From Chenopodium formosanum (lineage: Eukaryota; Streptophyta; Magnoliopsida; Caryophyllales; Amaranthaceae), in the NCBI GenBank assembly GCA_024500155.1, contig CM044860.1:7426501-7490500 (forward strand): DNA of 64,000 nt. Direction: 5' to 3'. The translations under genes and the position numbers were made by a program. Positions 25,201 through 35,494 of this stretch are shown here, piece after piece (within the stretch, counting starts at the first letter, position 1; every line of letters starts with the position of its first letter). The notes beneath the pieces were generated by a model. That model worked only from the letters and a program-made list of their open reading frames with translations. It did no database searches and was not told the DNA's origin.

Positions 25201-27091
25201 CTTTATAGTAATAAAATTCTATTAGATTGGGAAGTATATTATTTTAACCGGTTAATATATATTATAAATGGATGTTTTACGCTTTAAACTACTTCCTTCG
25301 CTCAAAAAATATTATGATATAAAAAATAAATTTATATGATATTTTTGAGAATTATAATCTAATACTCCATCCGTTTCAAAATGTTAGTCCCATGTGCAAT
25401 TTTGGGCGTTTCAAAAATATCTATCCATATTGAATATATTTCATTTTTAATTTAATTTTTTTGGAATTAATTGGTTGTGGATTGATGACATGACTTTAAG
25501 TAAGGAAATTTCTACCTTGAATTATGCAATTATGACTTATGCTTTCCCAAAAAAATAAAAAATAAAAAAACCAAATAAGGTAAACTAATTATGAATTATT
25601 TTGTACTTTAATGTTAGATTCCAAATATTCTTCTTTTCTTATTTTATGTGATTGATTTCATATGGGACTAACATTATGAAATGAAGAGTAATTTTTTTGA
25701 ATAAAATTATAATTCAATTTGTACATCTGAAATATATTTTATCCTAAAATTCTATTCAAATAGAATTCTAAACTAACTTTTTTTTTTTTTTTTTTTATGT
25801 TATGAAATCTATTTAAATCTATCCAACGTGACGCGACCCTCGGCGAAAAGTTGGAACACCAAGTGTTGCTGCCTCGTGACCTAAAAGTTTAGCTTATATA
25901 TTAGTTATATGATATAATGTATATATTTTTTTTTTCTTTTTTTTTACTTTAACAAATTTTCATTCCGATACAACATTATTAACTCATTATTTTCTTATTA
26001 TCTCTTATTCTTTCCTCAAAATAATATTATCACTAATTCTTACTATGTTCATCTAAGCTAAAAATTTAATTCAATAATTAAAAAAACAAAAAAAAAGAAG
26101 GCGCATTATTATACTTTTCACATGCACAATACTCCTTAAGTAACTATTCGTTCCACTTCGAAACAAAGTAATTTATAAATGATAGTGTGTCAAACAGTCA
26201 AATATTATTGGATATGACATGGAGCAATTATAGAAATAATCTAACCTGAGAGAGCCTTGGAATAAACTAGAGTGGAAAATACTAAGCATAGAAATTTTAC
26301 CGTGCCTAGAAAAAACCGCTAATATGAGAGTGAGAGATAACTCAAGGGGTTGAACTTTTCTATCAATTTTGGGATCAATTCTCATCCCCGCCCTTGCAGC
26401 TCTTTAAACACCAAAAAAAAAAAAAAAAAACAATTAATAGTAAAGAAATAATCTAACCTCAGAGAGCCAATGCAAGCTAGAAGAAGAGTGGACAAAGTGC
26501 AAAGTCTTGTTTGGAAGCAACCTCCCATAAAAACTTCCAGGAAGACCAGCAATAAAACATGAACATGGCTCGAATTCACCGCCTTTTTCCTCTTTCAACT
26601 TGTTTTGAAAATTATTAAGTGATCCAAACACCCCATTGAAGTCATTCCCTGGTAAGTCATTCAAAAACACCATAAACTTGGGTGATGATGGATGTCCCTC
26701 CATCTTTTGGCATCTTGCATTAACCATCTTGATTATCTCCGACACCGCCCCTAGGGCCGTTGGGCCTGATGAACAACCGAGGTCGACGATGACCATGGTC
26801 TCTGGTAATTTATTGCTTAAGTAGCCTTGTATGGCTTCTTCAACAAATGATTTTGTTAGGGATAATATCTTGTTCTGAAAGTAAAAATAAAAAATTAGTT
26901 AATTAAAGACTTTTCTATACACCCAATAAAAAAAAAATCTTTTCAACGAATGGGAGACATGAAGCTGATCTATCGTACACATATTTTCATTCCTAACCAC
27001 TAGGTCAAGAGGTGACCTTATTGGCTCCTTTTTACTAGTTATTTACATCATTATATTTTTAACAATTACAATATTATTCATTTTATTGACA

Positions 27092-27155
<64 letters not shown>

Positions 27156-27409
27156 ATATATTCATAGAGATAAAACAAATTGCAATTAAGAAATGACTTT
27201 TTTTTTTTTTTTTTTTTTGAGGAAAGAAAATGACTTTTATTTGACATAGTGTATAATTAGTACAATATTACTCATACATGAATGGTAAAAAAGTTAAAAT
27301 GGTGCGTGTATATAATTACCTGAACAGTACAATTCTTTGCATAACTTTCTTCTCCTTGGCCTTTGTTCATGTGGAAAATTTGAAGCATGTCCATTGTTGT
27401 CAACTCCAT
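22212..27409 (-). CDS. SABATH carboxyl methyltransferase
   Basis: Four coding exons with GT-AG borders and matching phases: 27409-27320, 26874-26458, 23806-23531, 22595-22212, giving 388 aa, normal for the family. The family transfers a methyl group from S-adenosylmethionine to a carboxylate (salicylate, jasmonate, benzoate, indole-acetate, carlactonoates and others). Visible features are the N-terminal SYAKN segment (22-26) with Gln30, the SAM loop DLGCSSGP (61-68), FLNDLPGNDFN (100-110), PGSFYGRL, the substrate segment SSSSLHWLSE (160-169), GGRMVL, and NxPYYAP in exon 4. His165-Trp166 occupy the positions that are Met-Trp in classic salicylate methyltransferases; His is usual in jasmonate- and caffeine-type members, so salicylate is not the obvious substrate. 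Intron 2 (2.65 kb) and intron 3 carry MITEs and SINEs. The P450 lies directly downstream on the same strand. The enzyme class is firm; the substrate is unknown. Confidence 0.88.
22944..23125. mobile_element. GAACT-repeat Harbinger-like MITE in SABATH intron 3
   Basis: Bounded by GGGCCTGTTCACATTTACT and, at the right, AGTAAATGTGAACAGGCCC, a perfect inverted pair. Flanked on both sides by TTA (22941-22943, 23126-23128). The interior is an AGTTC pentamer array with an internal TCCCTCTC block shared with the copies near 13.5 kb. Confidence 0.85.
23280..23406 (+). mobile_element. tRNA-derived SINE, copy 1
   Basis: Starts GAGAGCGAGGGATAGCTCAA, with a Pol III box A-like TAGCTCAAGTGG and a box B-like GATCGATTCTC about 40 bases later, then TGTGGCTCTCCTAACA and an AAATA-rich tail. 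The 10-bp direct repeat AAGTCTTTAT flanks it at 23270-23279 and 23407-23416. It lies antisense in SABATH intron 3. Same family as the copies near 26.3, 29.2, 36.1 and 41.8 kb. Confidence 0.85.
24876..24906 (-). mobile_element. Possible decayed Helitron 3' terminus
   Basis: On the minus strand the sequence GGGCATCGCATGGGATACAA is followed by AGCTAGTAC. A GC-rich imperfect hairpin about ten bases before CTAGT is the Helitron 3' signature. The stem is eroded and I did not find the 5' end, so this is weak. It lies in SABATH intron 2. Confidence 0.3.
25365..25688. mobile_element. Stowaway-like MITE in SABATH intron 2
   Basis: Left end CTCCATCCGTTTCAAAATG and right end (reverse complement) CTCTTCATTTCATAATG, both followed by TTAGTCCCAT. 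Flanked by TA at 25363-25364 and 25689-25690, the TA target typical of Tc1/Mariner-derived Stowaway MITEs. Non-coding interior. Confidence 0.8.
26232..26300 (-). repeat. Diverged copy of the SABATH exon 2-intron 2 junction
   Basis: The minus-strand sequence GGCTCTCTCAGGTTAGATTA ending near 26236 repeats the real exon 2 junction GGCTCTCTGAGGTTAGATTA at 26470-26451. Similarity extends a few tens of bases into the exon side (CCACTCT...TAG...) in a diverged form. The copy keeps a usable donor (CAG/GTTAG at 26246/26245) and lies about 210 bp downstream of the true donor, with a SINE between the two. Confidence 0.65.
26326..26430 (+). mobile_element. tRNA-derived SINE, copy 2
   Basis: A diverged copy: GAGAGTGAGAGATAACTCAA, then GGGATCAATTCTCATCC as box B-like block, then GCAGCTCTTTAAACACC and an A-tail ending at 26430. 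It is shorter and more mutated than the other copies and no clear TSD remains. Its tail ends 27 bp from the exon 2 donor of the SABATH gene, in antisense orientation, which places a U-rich tract just inside the intron. Confidence 0.75.
27094..27150. repeat. (AT)n microsatellite
   Basis: AT dinucleotides interrupted once by ATGT, located in SABATH intron 1. Confidence 0.9.
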
Positions 27410-27801
27410 AAAAATAAATTAAAATTGTATAATGTGTTAAAACTAGAAGAAGAAATTAAATCAAGATAATTAATGTTAGTTATTCTCCCTAATAAAATTA
27501 TGTGGAGTAGAATGATCCTTCAAAAAAAAAAAAAAAAAAAAAAAACCTAGAGTGGAACGAAGTAAGATGCTCAAATACTTCTTCCTTATTGAATCGACTG
27601 AGGTTGAAAAGGGGAGAGACATTTTATAGGCAATGTTTACACCTAGTCAACTATAGTAACCACGCACGATATGCCTCCAAAAGAAAATAAAGAGTTACTC
27701 GAATTAAAGCCCCTTCCACAAAAAAAGAAAAAAAAAAAACTTATTATAGCAATATTTAGTTTACACTATTTAAGCATCTGTACTTATTTGCCTTCGTATA
27801 A
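27410..27801. promoter_or_regulatory. 5' flank of the SABATH gene
   Basis: About 390 bp between the SABATH start codon and the hAT element at 27810. On the minus strand TTTATAGG near 27625 and CTATAAA-like motifs could serve as TATA box; an A-run lies at 27522-27544. No gene. The transposon therefore bounds the short promoter. Confidence 0.4.
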
Positions 27802-27809
27802 GAATAAAT

Positions 27810-29163
27810 TAGAGCTGTCAATTCGGGTAAACGGGTCGGGTTTGGGTCAGGTCAACTCAGGTTGGGTCAATTCGGGTTAATGCCGTAACCTATGTGGGTC
27901 GAGTTCGGGTTCGGTCATGCTTGAGTCGGATCACGTCGGGTGATACATCTTATCGGATTTGGGTCGAGTTTAGGTCAAGTTAATAACAAGTCGGGTTACA
28001 TTCGGGTCGGGTGAACAATAGGTCGAGTTTAATTCGGGTTTTCACTGGTTAAAAGGGTTAGGGTAATTCTCAAGGTTCGAGTCGGGTTCGGTTCAAGTTT
28101 ATAATTTGCGGGTTAGAATCAGGTCGGGTCATTCTTGGGTTTGAGTCGGGTTCAATTCAAGTCAATAATTTGCGGGTTATAATCAGGTCGGGTCATTTCC
28201 AAGTCTGGTCATTCTCGAGTTCAAGTCGGGTTCGATTTAAGTCAATAATTTGCGGGTTATAATCAGATTGGGTCATTTCCAAGTCGGATCATTTTCGGGT
28301 TCAAGTCTGGTTATGTTCAAGTCAATAATTTGCGGGTTACAATCAGATCGGGTCATTTCCAAGTCGGGTCATATTCGGGTTCAACCAACTATAAATAGAT
28401 AATTATCATTTTTATCAAGCTAATTATTTCCTTTGACTAAAATATATATGGCAACATACTAGGGAACTATAGCTTATAATTTAGGAAGATAATTATCTCC
28501 TTTAACCATACAACAAATATATACGGAGTACTATATTTATTTAACTCTTAAATTTGGGGATGATGCTCCTTTCTTTTGCTGGCCTGGACCGACTTGATCT
28601 CCCTAGACAAAATGTTTTGATCAACAATAATATGGTGGTCTAAATTGAATTTAAAGTGATTTGAAATCGGGTCAAGAACAATTTGGGTTGAATTTAGGTC
28701 GGGTCAATAACAAGTCATGCGGGTTAGTAATAGATCGGGTTGAATTTTTGGGTTGGGTTAGTAATAGGTCGGGTAAAATTCAGGTCGGAACAATAACAAG
28801 TCGGGTTGAATCTGGGTCGGGTTTGTAACAGGTCGGGTTGAATTTCGAGTCGGAATAGTAACAGGTTGGGTTAGGAACGGGTCGGGTTGAATTCAAGTCG
28901 GGTTAGTAATAAGTCGGGTTAAATTCGGGTTAAAACGGGTTTGGGTCAATTTTGGTTCAAGTTGGGTTTGGTTCAGGTCAATAATTTACGGGTCACATTC
29001 GGGTCGGGTCATCTCCAGGTCGGTTCATGTTCGGGTCCGGGTCCGGGTCTTACATACTCGGGTCTAGGGTTGGTTTCAGGTCGGGTTTGGGTCACCATTT
29101 TTTCGGCTTCAGATGGGTCGGTTAATAATCGAGTTCGGGTCGGGTCAGCTTTTGACAGCTCTA
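27810..29163. mobile_element. Non-autonomous hAT element filled with a G-rich minisatellite
   Basis: Exact 12-bp inverted ends TAGAGCTGTCAA / TTGACAGCTCTA at 27810-27821 and 29152-29163, flanked by the 8-bp duplication GAATAAAT at 27802-27809 and 29164-29171. An 8-bp TSD and TAGAG ends are diagnostic of the hAT superfamily. Most of the interior is a degenerate array based on GGGTCGGGTT with spacers such as CAATAATTTGCGGGTTA, interrupted by unique AT-rich sequence near 28390-28680. No transposase frame is present, so it would be mobilised in trans if at all. Confidence 0.88.
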
Positions 29164-29224
29164 GAATAAATAAGTTCAAATCATACTTTATTATATTATT
29201 TGTGATTATTTTGTATCGTTAGAT

Positions 29225-29344
29225 TTTTTTTTTTTTTTTTGGTGTTTAGAGAGCCACAAGGGTGGAGGTGAGAATCGATCACAGGATCTCCTGAAACAGG
29301 GAGGGAAGCTCTAACCACTTGAGTTATCCCTCACTCTCATTCTA
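29225..29344 (-). mobile_element. tRNA-derived SINE, copy 3
   Basis: Read on the minus strand: GAGAGTGAGGGATAACTCAA, GTGGTTAGAGC, TGTGATCGATTCTCACC, then TGTGGCTCTCTAAACACC and an A-tail. The 11-bp duplication TATCGTTAGAT flanks it at 29214-29224 and 29345-29355. It inserted about 60 bp from the end of the hAT element. Confidence 0.88.
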
Positions 29345-29355
29345 TATCGTTAGAT

Positions 29356-29734
29356 GACTTTGCAATAAAAAAAATTATGTAAATTATATATATATTGGAA
29401 AAATACACATTGATGTGTAATAATAAGACCTCAATTGATTTTTTTTTCTTCCCCTTAATGATTATCGTACATGTAAAGTCAAAATTTACCCAAATCGGAC
29501 AATTAGATCAAATTAAAAAAAAAATGAAATCAGTAAAAATCATTTCAAATTATAATTAGATAAATGAAAGTAAGGTTAACCACTAAACATAGGCTAGATC
29601 ATTAATAAAGATACTAAAAATAATAAAATAAAAAATATATGGTCAATAAAAGAATACGTAGGAATGTGATTATGAAATATGTAAGTATAATAAAAACAAC
29701 ATTAACTAGAAACATAATACAGACTGCATTGCAC
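29356..29734. other. Intergenic, no gene seen
   Basis: AT-rich spacer between a SINE and a MULE-type element. No coding exon or other repeat recognised. Confidence 0.5.
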
Positions 29735-31070
29735 GAGTTAAGCATAAAGCAAGGATCTCACTTTTTACATTTTTCACTTTTAAGGACCTTCTACTTATTT
29801 TTTCACCTTTAATGACCTGTGGTTAGTTTTCGGTTAGTTAACCCACCTGAGCTCCAACCAAAAAGTGAAGTCATTCAAATTGAAAACTTAAGTCCTTCAA
29901 ATACAAATGTTAAATCCTTGGAGCATTTAAATTCATCAAAAACTTAATACTTTGGTTTCAATATATTGTAACTTTCAAGTTAATAATCCATGCGTGATCG
30001 AAATTAATCGACATTAATCATATTTTCAGCTGATTAATTTGCATTATTTTTTTGAGATGGAAAAATCAATTACAAAAAAAAAAAAAAAAAAAAAAAAATT
30101 AAAAAAAAAAAAAAAAATTAGTACTAAGCAACACTCTCAAATATACACATAGATCCATCAAAACAACACTCAATTCAATCCAAAATTAACCTCAAAGTAA
30201 TAACACAAATTTAAAAAAATAAAATCTAATTTTCAAAATCAAAGAAAGAAACAGAATGTTAACCCCTTACTAAGTGAATCAAATCAAATAACAAAAACAT
30301 AAACTAAAAAAAAAAAAAAAATACAAATTTGAGTTTTAGATCCTATTGAAAACAAAATCAAAATTGAATAACAAAAACAACTCAAAATCGATTGAAGAAA
30401 CCAAATTATGGAAAAACAAAATACAAAAATTTCGACCTAAATTAAGATCGGATAAATAAAGCTTGAACTAAATTCTAGTAGTTACTGATTGAAGAAGAAG
30501 AACAAGGACCTCGACGACTACGCCTTTGAAAGTATTTATAAATCGAAAATTATAAATAAAAATAAAAAATTCAAGGAACAAAAAAATAAACAGAGGAAAA
30601 GGGATTTAATTAATATATCATACAACCTTTAAAAAATCATCAACGAACTTGAATCATACCACTATGGCACTACTTATAATTTTTTTTTTCAATTAGTTTA
30701 CAAACGGCCGAAAGAATTGCAAAGTTATTAATGAAGATTGAAGAATCAAAGACGGGTAATAAATTCTGCTACCCATAAATAAAGCAATGAAAGATTGAAA
30801 GTTAAAATGAAAAACAAAGTTGTGAATTAAAAATAAATTAATAAATAAAAAACAGAGGAGAAGGGGTTTAGGAAGAGGAGAGAGAAATAGTGAGGAAGAA
30901 AAACGTGGGGTATATATGTGTTCAATTAACCAAGGCTTAACTCAACTTGGGTTAATTGTTGTTAATTGTTATCGAAAAGTAAATGTTAGGTCTTAGAGGT
31001 GAAAAAAAAAGTGAAAGGTCCTTAACAGTGAAAAATATAAAAAGTGAGGTCCTTTTTTTATGCTTAACTC
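29735..31070. mobile_element. Non-autonomous MULE-type element with about 90-bp TIRs
   Basis: The left arm from GAGTTAAGCATAAA (29735) to about 29825 matches the reverse complement of the right arm (about 30975-31070), sharing CTCACTTTTT, TTTTTCACT and AAGGACCTT in order. The 11-bp duplication CTGCATTGCAC flanks both sides (29724-29734 and 31071-31081). Long TIRs with a 9-11 bp TSD fit Mutator-like elements. The interior is A-rich with several poly-A runs and has no transposase. Confidence 0.82.
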
Positions 31071-31427
31071 CTGCATTGCACTTATATATAAATCATCATG
31101 CTCTCGCGTGTACATATAAAGGTAATATTTGTGTATGTTGTTTATTCCCTGATAGGGAGGGTAGATGGCACAATCGTATTCATCCTCTCTTGGGTTTCCT
31201 AGTCCAACGTTAATGGACCACGCCACTATAAATTAGAAGGTACGATTAGAGCATGATTGATAACCACAACTTCGTTTTTGGTCATTTTCTTAAAAAATTA
31301 CGAGGATTAAGTTATTATCATTACTGTCATTTCTGCCTCACCCATCGATAAACCCCGAAACTAATCAATAATCATAAGTTCATAGTCAGACAAGTCAGTT
31401 GCTCAATTGCTGCCCAAAATTTAACTA

Positions 31428-31685
31428 CTTCCTCCGTTTTTATTTTATTGCACTATTAGGACTTTTACACTATTTACTTAATCTTCTTTGACTATCATTT
31501 GTGATTTATACACTAGGAAAAATATAGTCATGTGGGATCTAGTTAGATTCGTATTGAACTTTACTTTTCAAAATATCAAATTTGTATAATTTTTACAAAC
31601 GTATAATTGAAGATATTGATAGCTAAAGTAATGTATTGGCAAGCGTGAAATCCCTTATGGTGCAATAAAAAAAGAACGGAGGAAG
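31428..31685. mobile_element. Stowaway MITE
   Basis: Left end CTTCCTCCGTTTTTATTTTA and its inverted counterpart ending CGGAGGAAG, flanked by TA (31426-31427 and 31686-31687). TTGCACTA/TGGTGCAA continues the arm pairing. Non-coding. Confidence 0.85.
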
Positions 31686-31734
31686 TATAAAACAAAACAA
31701 ACTATATTGCAATTATATAATTTATTATTATATA

Positions 31735-31933
31735 CTTCCTCTGTTTCTATTTAGTTGACACGTTCAATTTAGGCACACATATTAAGAAGAGGAGAGAGAG
31801 TGGGAGAGAATGATAAAGCAAGTGGGGTACATTTAAAAAGCAAGGTATAAAATTTACCCAAAAAGAAAACGTGTCAACTAAAAAAAAATTCCTGAAAAAG
31901 AATACGTGTCAACTAATAAAAAACGGAGGTAAG
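31735..31933. mobile_element. Stowaway MITE, second copy
   Basis: Left end CTTCCTCTGTTTCTATTTAG then TTGACACG; the right end is the inverse, CGTGTCAACTAA...CGGAGGTAAG. TA flanks both sides. It lies 50 bp from the previous Stowaway but has a different interior, so it is an independent insertion. Confidence 0.8.
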
Positions 31934-32689
31934 TACTTCAAATAAAATGATGATAGCTTTAATAACAATTCTAAACCTCACATCCTAGATGTAAAATTTT
32001 GGCATTGGGGGTGAAATTGATTTTTCAAAATTCTTGGATGGAGTTATACCAATATTTGTTTTAACTTCAAATTTTTCGATTTAATGTTTTTTTTTTTTTT
32101 TTAAATAGAATTGTTGCTGTGCGTTTCGATCTGATTTCTCTGATTTATATAATTATGTCATAACGAAATTATGGAGAATCAGTTAATCAAAGGAAACAAA
32201 TAACTCTTTCTCTAAAAAAAAAAAAATAGAAACAAATCACCCGGTCAAAGAAAGGAAAAAAAATTGTATTAGTCTAAAATAAATTAACTTTGCTTTAGGA
32301 TTATTGACACGCTAAAATTAAACAAATATAGGATTTGCTCTTATATACCTTCATCTAGAGTTAATACTTATAGGATTTGATGATTATCTATTTTGTTTTT
32401 CGTTAAACCTAACTGTTGCATTTACTTATTTTCAAGAGAATTATGTATTATTTGTCTCAAGTTTGATTGGATTGAAAAACCTTTTACGTCAATATATATA
32501 CAAATAATACAATGCTTTGTGTCGTGAGATAGTATTTCCTAAGGAAATGAGACACCATTTGGTTGTTGTTTTGATGTTTGATTATAAATTTTTTGCTCAA
32601 TTCCCTTAATTGACCAAAAGTAAAACAAATTTGTTTGTCTTTTAGAAGTACGTTTTGCTCATATAAATAAATGAGCACAATTATTATAT
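31934..32689. other. Intergenic, no gene seen
   Basis: AT-rich; T-runs near 32086-32102 and A-runs near 32214-32226. No coding exon. Confidence 0.5.
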
Positions 32690-33646
32690 CATCAATAACT
32701 TATATATTAAAAGACATACCAACAATGACACGTGTCATCTCCTGATATGTTCTTAGTTTTAGTTTTTTTTTTTTTAGGAAAAAAAAACTATTTTAAGTAG
32801 ATTTCTAATAAGGTTAAAAAGAATCAATTAAAATGTAAATAGCCTTAATAGTAGCAAAATAATTACAACAAGAATTTATGTAGCAAATCAATTATAGCAA
32901 GAGTGTTTTTTTCAACATATCTTCTCTACTTTCTATACTGGATTTAGCCTAAAATACTCATGATCATCTCTCAAATAATATATTTCTTAATTTTAAAAAA
33001 TTCTTAATTGACAAGAATTAAATGCGAATATTTACCCAAATAAAAGGTCTCTCAAACAATTATGAAATGTGTTCCATTCAATTTTAATTTTACTGTAATA
33101 TTTTTATCAAACAAAATAGTATATGTGTATGTTCAACAATTTTTATGTAAAAATTACAAATACTCTTTTAATGGTAACTTTGACAACTTAAAACAATGGA
33201 TTCAATGATTAATGATAATTATATACTAAAGGCGAAACCTAGAATGTCATCTCCAAGTTAACAATTTCCCCGTCAAAAGAATCATTTTTTCCAAAACTTC
33301 TTAGAGAATATTTATTACTATAATGCAATATTATTTTCCATAATTATATTTCACTAATACACATTCAACAAAATATTACTGAGTATTCTTTTATTTAATA
33401 CTATGCAATAATATTTTTATCTATAACTTTGTGATGCAATTTATAATTATTACTCCATATTATTAGTTGAAAATGTATACTCATCCCTCTTTTTTCTTAT
33501 GTTATAATTTTCTTTTTATATTGTAATTAATAAATTTTCTTTTATTTTGCAATTAGATATATATATTTTTTTTATAATTAAATGTAGCGTTAAAAACTAA
33601 TGATAAATAGTGAAAATAAACGTGCATGGCACGGGACCTAACTTAG
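32690..33646 (+). mobile_element. Non-autonomous Helitron-like element
   Basis: The 5' part contains TATATATTAAAAGACATACC followed by TGACACGTGTCA, the arrangement seen at plant Helitron 5' ends. The 3' part contains CGTGCATGGCACGGGACC, then TAACTTAG before TTTT, that is a GC-rich hairpin-like block about ten bases before a CTRR-like end. The interior is AT-rich and lacks a Rep/helicase frame. Both ends are approximate. Confidence 0.55.
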
Positions 33647-34520
33647 TTTTATATCTATTTCAATTGAGCTATTACAAAATTTGTTCATTTAATTTGTCTC
33701 AAAATGATCTTATATTTATGAAATTAACTGTCATTAGGAGACACTCTGTTATATGAGTGAGTTGCTAAATAATGGAATATAAGATTTTAATTTGCATGTA
33801 GTTTTGCAATAAGGGGGTCAATCGGACAGACGGACACACTAGGATGTAAAGCTCAACGGAGTAGTTTTTATCATTGTTTGTTCAATAGTACTTCGTATTA
33901 GGGACATATGAAGAAAGTGGCAAAATATTTGTTACCATATCTATTTTATTGTCGATACATATAATAATGTAAATAAAATCTTAAGTACTTGACAAATTAC
34001 ACAGATTTATTCCTTGATTAAATTACTAATACAAAGCTAATAATTGTGAAAAATTGCGCACTTTAAATTTTAAATTTTTGTCTTTTTGATTGAGCTATTA
34101 ATTTTGTAAAATCTACTTTAATTTCATACGCGTGCTGCCCATTAAACGGACTTCTAAAAAAATGTATTTGTATGGAAAATAATAAGCAAAAGATAGAGAC
34201 AACATAGTACGAAATACAAGCTTTTTGACAAAACGAAATACGTAGTACAATCTAATAATGGAAGCATTTTTCAATTTGATTTTGTAGTTTTACTTTTCAA
34301 ATGTTGACTGACATGCATACATGACACATATGATATAAGATCCAACGTTTTCAAAAAAAAAAACGTTGTAAACAATTATTGTAATTGTAATATTAAATTA
34401 CTTGTATAACGTTGCAAAACTGTAAAAGGCGTCGTTAATGCTAGTAGCTTGATCGAACATGGTACAAGTGTACAACACTTTAAAAACACGGGCAGACAAT
34501 ATATGTTTTCTTTAGGTGAA
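33647..34520. other. Intergenic, no gene seen
   Basis: AT-rich with an inverted ACGTT(T)T-A-run-ACGTT block near 34343-34368. No coding exon recognised. Confidence 0.5.
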
Positions 34521-34730
34521 CTGCTAAACGTCGCTCCCATTTTACATACTAACGCTCCCTTTTTTACATGGATGGACTAGTTTACCCTTTTTGTAAGTTG
34601 TAGTAGACAAAAGGATTTTGTTGGTCATGAACATTATTATATCAAACGATCCCCTCAAATTTATACCAAGTCAATCCCGAGCCCTCAAATTTTTGTTTTG
34701 CTTTTTTTTTTTTTTTTATTTTCTGGAAAT

Positions 34731-34827
34731 GGGACATCCGCCCAAAAAATCCGAATGTCCCAAGGTGGATCCGCCTAAAATTTCCGGATCCACCTTGGGA
34801 CATCCGGATTTTTTGGGCGGATGTTCC
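34731..34827. repeat. Hairpin 1, about 42-bp arms
   Basis: The left arm from GGACATCCGCCCAAAAAATC to GGTGGATCCG pairs with CGGATCCACC to GATTTTTTGGGCGGATGTTC with only one mismatch and one extra base. The loop is CCTAAAATTTC. The transcript would fold into a long stem in either direction. Confidence 0.9.
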
Positions 34828-35168
34828 AAATCCAGTTTTTTTTTTTCAAAAAATTAATTACAATTAGTATCGTGGTTAAATTACTTTGTTTATTAATTAA
34901 AATTAGTAATGTATAGTTATAAAACTAATTAAGAATTTAAGTTCTTACATTACATACAATAAAACAAAATATAAAAGTGTCCAGTTCTTTACATTACATG
35001 CCGAACAACACTAACAATAATCACAATAACAACAACAATAATCATAATAACAATAATCATATTAACAATAACATACTACTACTACTACTACTACTAATAA
35101 TAATAATAATAATAACAACAACAACAACAACAATAATCAAATTAAAATAACAATAATCGGTTTTTTAA

Positions 35169-35338
35169 ACAAAATTATTCACAAAAAAAAAAAAAAAATC
35201 GGAAATCAAGAACATCCACCTGGATTTTTCAGAAACACCACGGAGGATCCGCCTGAAATTTCCGGATCCTCCATGGTGTTTTCGAAAAATCTAGGCGGAA
35301 GTCCTGGACTTCCGATTTTTTTTTTCGTGAATAATTTT
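35169..35338. repeat. Hairpin 2, about 80-bp imperfect arms
   Basis: Arms run from TTATTCAC plus A-run and ATCGGAA, through ATCCACCTGGATTTTTC and AACACCACGGAGGATCCG, to the inverse at CGGATCCTCCATGGTGTT and beyond to TCGTGAATAA. The core GGATCCGCCTGAAATTTCCG is almost identical to that of hairpin 1 (GGATCCGCCTAAAATTTCCG), so the two are related in their centre but differ in their outer arms. Confidence 0.85.
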
Positions 35339-35494
35339 GTGTTTAGGATTAGTGTTTTGTGTTGGATTAGTGTTGATAGTATCCTATTTTTACGAGTATC
35401 ATAGTCATGAGTATTTATAAGCTAGGAGTAAAAATAGAAATCTCTTAAAAAATGCGAGCGTTAGTATGTAAAATGGGAGCGACATTTAACACCA

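Larger units (their letters stand above)
34521..35494. mobile_element. Foldback/MULE-like element with two internal hairpins
   Basis: The left arm (CGTCGCTCCCATTTTACATA and on to ACGCTCCC) is repeated in reverse complement at the right (GCGAGCGTTAGTATGTAAAA then TGGGAGCGAC). The arms are about 45 bp. The interior has two long near-perfect palindromes (listed separately) and ACT/AAT/AAC trinucleotide repeats between them. No TSD was resolved, so the superfamily stays open; MULE is the best guess from arm length. Confidence 0.7.

Noticed and set aside
27810..29163. Telomere-like or centromeric satellite reading of the G-rich array
   Set aside because: The unit is not the plant TTTAGGG repeat and the array is enclosed by hAT ends with an 8-bp duplication.
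34618..34857. 79-codon frame across a hairpin
   Set aside because: It is a translation of the palindrome and poly-T; no gene features.
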